From: JBAYJM01 sp964350585
Lineage (GTDB): Bacteria > Patescibacteriota > Patescibacteriia > 2-01-FULL-39-33
Length of the DNA: 56,900 nt
NCBI GenBank assembly: GCA_964350585.1
Contig: CAYGKC010000004.1
Coordinates: forward strand, 1 to 56,900
Direction of reading: 5' to 3'
Below, piece after piece: positions 32,701 to 41,800 of this stretch. The notes beneath the pieces were generated by a model, which ran no database searches, was not told the DNA's origin, and saw only the letters and a list, made by a program, of their open reading frames with translations. A program made the translations under genes and the position numbers. Within the stretch, counting starts at the first letter, position 1; each line of letters starts with the position of its first letter.

Positions 32701-32829
32701 ACTGAAACTTGTAAGCCGTTTTATTCTGCAGGAGACAATATGGCGGGAAGCTGGATAATATCTTCTGATTATGGCACTTCAACTGGAAACGAAAGAAGAA
32801 CTGGATGTTGTTTTGGTAAATGTGAATAA
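29710..32829 (+). CDS. large exported protein with T4SS-pilin-like N-terminus
   Basis: The protein has 1039 residues. A signal-like helix (about 15-40, ending SFAQ) is followed by two hydrophobic helices (about 58-88 and 105-135) joined by QSQGDPAKVDKGKKII, the TrbC/VirB2-type pilin pattern. A Gly-rich hinge (GGGGRGRGPVIPGG) leads to a long extracellular part with Ig-like modules of the SbsA type: SVYPTPNQKDVFIDTLVVVTF (about 163), FQFTFDKAINPVTIEGTIIV (about 580) and a third near 800. Cys-rich stretches lie near residues 630-700 and at the C-terminus (CCFGKCE). It is probably a surface or fibre protein. It is paralogous at the N-terminus to the next gene. Confidence 0.75.
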   Translation: MNQRRLFSMQRSLINFYAVFILLMIITVMFVLFIPHQSFAQTVADENTSAFAQSAGIETETSLVTIIGNIVRVLLALLGILLILLIMYGGWIWMQSQGDPAKVDKGKKIITNAIIGVIIISLAFAITTFVMGILNGTFGGGGRGRGPVIPGGYNDWNRSMIGKGPIESVYPTPNQKDVFIDTLVVVTFKQEIQADTIYGANDKIVSDNIEICQVNAETYDCVETDDFKIEAFNDTTVTSTIDNRTFVFYPNKPLGLNDGLKRIFKVKLKNGIKNISGDNIFKGGYYEWVFETNGKLDWNPPKLLLREIYPVPDDYADEYGDLADPNAGTASITMTIADITPELPQRIATSSNLLLYRGQPLSLPITHGDTGQILYLKTDTGFEFKTSTLTNVSVNIVSNGTQATVSSPDLFGLAESSLPLTDTQTQLSFKNGLYLQTSGGPFQKGLTWQFWVAGNRDGKTFIIKNGNQEYRYLFVDQTYDTRSTLSKNNVSYHTVLVPTNSSLTNSVSALVDKINATAGEVVVASSSEGTLNLTAKYAGSASQNIEVGTSTNSLTKLLGGTDTFKGRSLVRGAFDPYNNSLFQFTFDKAINPVTIEGTIIVKYDTNGDGVLDGTVQASSSISNQYRTITLRPPNVCGVNTCGDPIYCWMEVAPENPTSTKFEIEIIPAPLRTCNSNWCGSGDSSVGFGGSCETGTTNRCFKTVDEKNAFYPKAEGTSGISDLSNNSFNGNFNEYVDVNGKTLGIAEGPSTSTCASTAGCSGMSPYVLTTTTNVVAGTNTGDNVKWSFYLSSEVDTKSPLINRIFPVGNQDYGIIEEELSNREVEVEFDRLMDSSSFKPGWGYGTSTGSTYSKNWYQRYFVLQTLNKGANPIGYWISKTESHVNGDNVPDRTIALIKHNNFDNAVQYGPLIGSGAKSITQNCFMPGGGPRYAGADGDFNTVTSSNNCIYTSNANNNLNTDGCVNDSIIAEQYRVFSDNPASYAHMKCDQIEGAEVCDNTETCKPFYSAGDNMAGSWIISSDYGTSTGNERRTGCCFGKCE

Positions 32830-32846
32830 TAAAAAAGTTTAGACAA

Positions 32847-35800
32847 ATGGACTCTTCTCAAAATTTAAAAAATATAAGAAGGAGCGCACTATTTTTTGTA
32901 CTTTTTTTATTTCTTTGTTTTGTTTTTATTCCAAATTCAGTTTTAGCTCAAATAAATGTTTTTAGCGAAGCTGCCGGAATCAGTTCAGCGAGAACTTTAC
33001 CAGAAATTATAGGAAGAATTGTCCAAGTTGCCTTGGCATTTTTGGGTATTTTGGCAATTATCTTGATTATGTTCGCCGGCTTTAAGTATATGACTTCAGA
33101 CGGCGATCCTACAAAAGTGGAAAAGGCCAAAAAAATGATTATTCAGGCAGTAATCGGTCTTGTAATAATTTTTGCTTCTTTTGCAATAGTAACATTTATT
33201 TTTAGTAATCTTACAAATATAGTAGAGCCCGATGATAACTCGCTTTGCACTGTTGGTGATGTTCAGTATAGCGGTGTTGATAACTGCGCCTATAGATATT
33301 GCATCAGTGAAAACAGTTGGGGCCAATGGAATAATGATGGCTGTTATTACTATACTGCTAATCAATATTCATACGTGACCGGATTTAAAGATGAATCTCT
33401 TTTGATTAATGGTGTTATTTGGCAAATCGGTGTAACAAAAAGCTTTACCGGAGTAAAATCAATTCCCTTAAGCGCTAATTTGCAAGTTCGCGGATATGGT
33501 CATTATAAGGGAACTTCCAATGAAATTACCGCAATGAATTTAAGGTGGATAGACATTGCTTCAGGGTCAAGCGCTTTTTCTCCAATAGAAAATGTAATAA
33601 AAAATATTAATGGCAATGAGTTTAATGTTGTAGAAAATATTTACGCTCCTTGGAATACCTCGCAATATACAACTGGAACAACTTCCACTATTGACATTTT
33701 TTTAACTCCTCAAGACAGCAGTTATTTTTTTAAAAAATTAAAAGTGAAATTTATTCCCGATCATTGTTTTGACGGAATAAAGAATTTTGGAGAAACAGGC
33801 ATAGATTGCGGTTCTGTTTGCGGTGGAGCTTGTCCGGGAGAATCCTGTGATAATGAACCGTCAACTTCTTCTTGTCAGGCTAATGATAATATGTGCAGAT
33901 ACGGGGTTTGTAATTTAGATACCTGTAGTTGCATTGATGTTCCGCAGATTGATTACATTTCACCTGTACTTGATGTTTTGGGAGATACAAAATTAAATCG
34001 CCCAAATACCTGGAGTGATGATATACCAAACGGAGCTAACGGAAATTTGATTACTATATGGGGAAGCGGTTTTGGCAATTCAACCGGTACTGTAACATTT
34101 GTTGATAATGCCGGTAATTCTTATAATGCGGAATTTCCGGGAGCGCCATGTTCGAATCTTTGGTCGGAAAATCAAATAATTATTAAAGTTCCAAACACTC
34201 CAAATGTTATACCCGTTACCAGTACTTCTCAAATGCGATTCAACACTTCAACTAATTATTCTGTAAAAGTTAACTCAGTTTATGGCATTGAAAGTAATGG
34301 AAAGCCATTTCAGGTTAATCAAATTGAAAGACCGGGAATTTGTTCTGCAACAGCAGGATCTTATCCGGCTACAACCACAATATATGGTCTGAAGTTTCCT
34401 ACCGGAGCTACTAAAAATGTTCTTTGGTCTATTGGTTCTTATGTTAATGGAACATGGATAAACGGGCGTTTAACAGATGCTGTTTGGGCCCAAACTAATG
34501 TTACTAGCACTAGGTCATATGATTGGACAAATAATTCCGTGATCGATTATATTCCCGAAGCAAATTCGACAAATACTGCTAAGGTAAGAATTTTTAACGG
34601 AGCAGAATACAGTAACTATTACTCGTTTATTTTAAGCCGTGGAGGCGTTGGAGAAAGTTGCGGATATTACGATAATGCCTGCTCGGTAAATAATGGATTA
34701 TGTCAAAGCGGTTTGACTTGTGATTACAGCACTTGTTTATGTGAACCGATTCTGGGTACTTGTGTTCCAAATCAAGCCAGCACCACTTCTTGTACGGTTG
34801 CTAATCCGATTGCAAATTGCAGTTACAAATTCAGATGCAATTCAGCGGGAACGAGTTGGGATTGTGCGCCGGATCTGACTGATGCTGATTGTAGTATAAA
34901 TCCTTATACTACTTTTTCTAAACAAATTTTTTATGCATGGGCTTTTAACTCTTTGGGTTGGGGAAATATTGATCAAAGTTGCGGCATTGATCCTTGGGGA
35001 GCATGTGATCCAAGAGGATGCAACAGAGGACTTAGTTGTAATTTAGAAAGTTGTACATGTGTTCAGGCTCAAACATGTAAAAAAGGAGAGGTGAATCCAT
35101 GTACGATTGAAGGCGCTCCAAATCCAAACGGTACCTGTAAATGGCAAGAGGTATGTGGTAATGATGGAATTTTTGGTCAATGTCAATTAGTAGATCCTTT
35201 TTGTTATAATCCTGTACCGCAAGCCCAGCAGACAATGTATAGTTGGCTTTTTAATTTTAATGCCGGCAGTTTAGAAGGCAATCCCTACATTATTGAAAGT
35301 TGTTTATCAAATTGCAATGTAAGGATTCCAACACCTTCACCTTGGTATAAGTTACATATAACTAATGAAGTTGAGGGTTGGGCGACGAATAAGGGCATAG
35401 CAGCCGCCTACGCTCCGGCATGTTCCAATGCTTTGATCACAGCAGAATTTAACAGGAGAATGAATGCAAATACTATAAATAGTTCAACAGTAAAAATATA
35501 TCGTGTTTCTACTACTGGCGAAAAAATACCTTTAGATATCCAGATTAATCTGGAAAATGATAAGTTTCTCCAATTAAGCGTTGCTGAAGGATTGACGACT
35601 TCAACCGTTTATCAGGTAAACCTTTCTGATCAGATTTACAGTTATGAATATAAAAAATTAGTTTTTACGCCTAATTCGCAATTTGCCAAAGATAAAAGAG
35701 GCTGTGATGCTAACGCGGCTTATTGTTGGAATTTTACAACCAGAAACACATTACAACATTGTGAAGAAGGCTGTATCGGTTGCGCTCCAAATCCTACCAA

Positions 35801-38800
35801 AATGTATTGGCAAGGTGCTACAACATCTAATTTTTCTTACTTAACTAGTCAAGATAACTACTGTCTGACACTTAATACTTGGGATTACAATTGGCAATGG
35901 GATGTTTTACCTGGTCCGAGCAATCAATTAGGAGACTTAAGGTATAACAATTATATAGCTATTACTAACAAGGACTTCTGCGATAGTACGGCAACAACAA
36001 CTGAAAGATCAGATTTATGCCGTTTTCAATTGGCTGTAACTGATAATAAAGTTGATCCTTTTCAGGTTAGTGCTGCACTGGGCGACAATAGGCTTGGCCC
36101 TAATGCCACTATTACCGCTGCTATACCTGGAAAACCGCTAAGAGGTGAGTGTAAGGTGATAAATAATTTTACTGATGTAATGGTGGTCGAAGACAGAGAT
36201 TGTACTGATACCACTCAAAGTCCTTCGCCATTTAAAGGTGCAACAGACGCTTGCACAAATGCGCTTATTTCCGCCAGATTTAACAGGCCTATTGTGGATG
36301 AAACCTTAACTTTAAGCACATCAACACGAAACGGAAACATTATTATCGAAGATTGCGGTTCGACTGAACCAACTCCAACTTCTACATGTACGTTAGTAAA
36401 TCTTAATGAAGAAGGAATTACACCCACAATTAGAATTTTTGAATATAGCAGGCCTTTGGCATATGAAAATCTATTTACTTCATCCACTTCTGCTACTACC
36501 TCTTTGCCAGAAGGTTTTATAATTGATGTCGCTTTAAATCAAAAAATCAAATACAACGAAAAAAATGCAAAGACTATTATTGAAAGCGGATATCTCGATC
36601 CCAATAAATGGTACAGAGTTATTATTAAGGGAGGTGAAAACGGCTTGAGAGGTTCAAAGGCCGGCAGTGATAATCTTAAAGAAGGCCATTTAATTACGCC
36701 AAGCTTTGGCAATAATGGATGGGTTTACAATGGTGGAACTAATGCAAATCCACCATCTGAGTCTACTGATTCAGATGCCTATAAAGATTATTATTGGAAA
36801 TTTAAAACTGCAACCAGTACCTGCGAAGTTTCCTCGATAAATGTCCAGCCCAAAAACATATTTCTTTCCTTTATAGCGCAATTTCAACAGTACGATGCTG
36901 TTCCTCAGGCTGGAAATTGCAATGTTTTGGCAAGATGCTTTATAAATTGGGATTGGTGGTCTTTGGTTAATTATACCGATGAACATTCTTATCGTCCTCC
37001 GCATAGTGAATTAACAGAAACGGGAGCATCTATAGCCACTATTTCAAAAAATCCTTCAACGTTAAACGTTTGCGGAATTGTAGATAGTAATGGTACTGAT
37101 AATTTCAACTTAGTCGATCCTGTTCAAACTGCTGAATCAGTATCGGAAGGATCTGTTTTTATTACGGCAATGGCGCATGCTAATCGTGAAGGTTGGGCAA
37201 AACTCAGAGTAGGATCTGATTCATTTAGAGTTGTAAAGCATGGACCGGAGGACACTATGTGTACAAATCCGGATCTTGAAATTACTTTTTCCAGGGATGC
37301 AAGTTTAAATAATATCTATAACTATGTAAAATTATACGAGTGCACTGGTGACTCTAACTGTAATAATATTAGTAATGATCATTTAATTGATTTTGCTTGG
37401 TATAGGCCAAATGTAAATTATAGTAATAAAATAACTTTTGGAACAAATAATCTCGACGGTCGTTATCGAGTTATGGTTAATGGAATATCATCTTTTGATA
37501 ATTTATCTCTATCAGGTTTGAACTATAGATTAAATGGAGAGACTGTCGGCGAGGCTTGTGAACAAGGAATTTACCCTTGGATAAATAATGATCAAGCATA
37601 TTGCAGTTCAACAAATTGCTTGTTTGATTCCACAATGGATTTATGTGGCAAAGAATTTAAGCAGTGCACTACAACAGAATCAAATCTGATGGCTTATTGT
37701 TCGACAAATTGTAAAAATTTAGGAAACACAAATATTGCATCATGCGGAAATGGAATAATTGAGCCTGGAGAAGATTGTGACGATAACAATATTACCAGTG
37801 GCGATGGCTGTTCTTCAAACTGTTTACTTGTTGAAGGATCAAAAGCCGTTTGCGGTAACGGTAAAATAGAAAAAGGTGAGCAGTGTGATGATGGTAATTC
37901 TGCAAACGGCGATGGTTGCTCTTCCATATGTCTTTATGAATCAAATTATGCAACATCGACAAATTCAAATTCGTTGTATAAAGATTTTAATTGCGCAAGC
38001 AGTACTGGCGCTACAAGTACTATTGTTGTTGACATTGCTGGCAATGCTGTGAAGGTAAAAGTAGCTTGTATGGCAGGAGAACCGGGATGCAATAATAACT
38101 GTCTTAATCAAGGTTCAAATCCGAATGCTCCAGTTTGTGGCAATGGAAAAATAGAGTTTGGGGAAGACTGTGACTATGGAGTTAATAATGGCAACGGTAT
38201 TTGTTCGGATCAATGCTTATGGGTAGGTTCTTCTGAAGATACAGGTTGCGGAAACGGAACTTTGGACAGGGGTGAAGCGGATGCTTATTCATGGACTTTT
38301 ACGGTTGATCCTACTGCGCAAAGATGCGGTCCGGTTGTAGCTTTGAATCCATGCCAAACAGGCATATGGAGGGTATCTGTTCCAAAAAACATAGAAGATC
38401 TTCGCATTGTTATTGATAAGAAATATGAGACTGCTGATGATTTTGGTGAAAATGAATGCCAAATTATTGCACAAGGACCTCCTGATAACGCTTCTATATT
38501 CGTAAAAATTTGGTATAAGATAAAAGCTTTTGTAAAAAAATTTATAGGTTCAGCCACGGCATCAAATTATTTGTGTCTGATATATGATCGACAATTTACC
38601 TCCGAATTGATCCAAATGGACAAGGGTAACTACACTGCAACTTCCACTTTAGCAAATAATAATGGAATGATAAGCTTAGTAGCGTATGGCAATGATTCCG
38701 GAGAAAGGATTATAAATTTTATAAATGATCAAAATTGGTCAGACGGAGAAACTTATAGAATGAGGTTATTTGTGAATGGAAACTTCAGCATTCAATCAAC

Positions 38801-41800
38801 AACGACTATCTTTAGACAGGAAGATCAAAGATGCCAAATAAATAACGTAAAATCAGAAATTTGGCCCCTTGGTTGGGAAAGGAACAAAGATAATTTCTTT
38901 TGTAATGGGGATTATTGCGGTTCATTAACACCTGAACAAAAAGCCGATGATGATCAGAGTGCCAGTTGGAATAATGATTTTGATTTTAGTAATCAAAATA
39001 ATTTGCCTCGCAATCAGCACCTTTATAGATTTTGGGCTTATGGCAGTACAGGCTTTAGAGTTAAAGCAGATTTCAAAGAATTTAGATTTACTTATTTTGG
39101 TTTTGCAAATGAAGGTGGAACTTTAGTAAAATTAGACGATACGGAATTTTATCCGACATCTACTTATTCTACCACTACTTACAATGGAGCAAGATGGATT
39201 AACTCTGGTAATATTCAAGGTATGGATTTATACCATGCTTTAGCTTTTAATCCTGCTAATCCAGATGCTGGAACAATGGCTACGGGAACTGTAACTATTA
39301 ATACTTTTAACTGCGATAATCCATGGCCCGATCCTTCAAATTTCCCTTTTATTGATGGACAGGATAATTGTATTTCTAATGATGGCAGTGCTTGTCCAAA
39401 CACTAACTTTTCAACTTTTTACTGCCGTGATAATGGAAAAGTTTCAGCTTGTTGGAATGGAAGCAGTTATCTTAATGACTGTAAAACCAATAGTGATTGT
39501 CAGATTGGTGTTTGTCGACTTCATACCGAAGATGATTTGCCCTCAATAGGCGATTATGATGTCACAACGGAAGAGCTTAATGTTGCCATTTCCGGTATGC
39601 GAAAAGAACAGTGTAATAATTTACCTAATGAATTTTATCCAACAGTAGGGTATTTTGAGATAATAAATACAATTCAATCAGTACATCTATGGTCTGAAAA
39701 AGAATATTATAGATCAACCAGTAGCGGAAACACAAACTTGGGTTGGGAAAAGGTTTCTAGAGGAGAACTGGCGTTATTCGGCTTGCCAGGCAACTTTAAC
39801 CCTATAGCCGGTTATAATTTAGAAGGTAAAACATATTTATGGTCAAATGACGGAAATTTTTATTATAAAATTGACAGTGATCAAGTTTGGCGCAAGGGAA
39901 ATAGGAATGATTTGGTGGCACCAGGCTATCCGCTTAGTAAAAAACCGTTATTTGCTATAAGACGTTCTGATGATGTAATTATTTGGAATAGCGATCGTTC
40001 AGCTTATATTTTTAATGGGAGTTATACTGCTACTACTACAATAGTTTTGCCTAACGGTTTTGCACCTGTTACGGGCAATTTCTGCAGTAACTGTTTAAAT
40101 AATAATATTCATTTATGGGATAAGGAAGGTAACGGTTATGAATGTCCCAACAATCTAGCAATAACATCAAATTGCATTAAAATTGATAAAACTGCCAGAG
40201 GCTTAAGTGGAGTTAATCCCACAATGGGTTATTATGCAAATTTAATTGATAGTACAGTTACAATCTTATGGGATGGAGGAAATACTCATTACGTATACAA
40301 TTCAGTTACTGCAAGATTTGAAAAATCAACTACAAATGAGTCTGATTGTCAGACCAAGTTAAAAGAATTTTTATTTGTTAAAAATTATAGTAATTTAATA
40401 AATTCCTCTCATCCGGTTGTGTCTAAAAATGGTAATTTAGCAACATTTACGCCAGTAGCTAACACATGTACATCAATAGGAACTGATTTTATATATCAAT
40501 GCAGAGCCACTACTAACGGAAATCCTCTAGCGGAACCGATAATATTCAACATTACTGTAACTTCTACAGACATTTATAATTTATCACTTCTTACTTCGAA
40601 TAATAATGCAAGTGCTTCTGTTGCTTCTACTCCTCCCACCACTCAATATTGCGATATTGGAAACACAAATCCAATATGTTATGGTGATCATTCATGTTAT
40701 CGTGATGATGGAACAGGAGAAGAAAAAGTGTTCCAAGATATTATAATTTTTATAGATAATCAGACAGTTCCCGTTGATTATATTTCAGCATGGGCAAGCG
40801 CTCCGGATAATAAGCAATTGAATTATTCTAGACCGTTTTATTTAAGTCAAGGTGATCATACTATAACCTTAAAATGGGTAAATGATTGCAACTATAGTGC
40901 AAACGGACAATCTCCATATGTTTGGGATTCAAATTTGAAAATTTATAACTTGAGTTTATATCGCCAGAAAGAATATGATGAAGATGCAATCGGCATAAGG
41001 ATTATGTCAAATGATAATCATTATCCGGCCCTTACCTGGTACAGGAATACTTTTAATGTTTCTGGCAACCCTACTGCAAAAAGCGTTGATTCTTACAGGG
41101 CAATTACTGATGGCAGAACTGTTTACGTAAATGCTGCCAACACCTCAACTGATGATTCAATATATACCAACATATACTTAATGAGCAGGACGCAAGGCAA
41201 TAGTTCTGAGATGCAAAATATTTTCAATCAGATGGTTAATAATTGGACATTTAACTATAATTTTATTGACCAAGTTAATTTTAGCCAATGCTATGGAACT
41301 GGGTATAACTGTTTTAGTGACAAGGATTGTCCTACCAACAGTTATTGTCTTTCTCCAAAAGCAAAGTTGACCAGGGATGTTAAAAGAGTCGAAGACATTC
41401 ATCAGATGCAAGAAAAGCTCTTAGCTTATTATGATATTAAAAAATGCAGTAATGATCAAAGCCGAAGATGCTTAGATGATACAAACTGTTACGGCGGAGG
41501 CAGATGTTCAAATTTCTTCCCTGACATAAAGGCGGGAAGTTATATAACTGGCAAAACATATAGCGTATGGCCATCTTGGCAGGAAACATTAGGCAAGAGT
41601 CTTGGCAGTGTGATGGCTATTGATCCCATAAACAAACTTTATGGTTGTTCAGGCGATTATGATTCGACAACTTGCTGGAGTAATGAAAACAAGCAAATGT
41701 TAAGCCCTGATATCGATTCATCAGTCTATATTTACTTCGCTTATACTACTAATGGAGCAAACGCCAGATTTTATGCTAAAAGCGAATATGATCTTACGGG

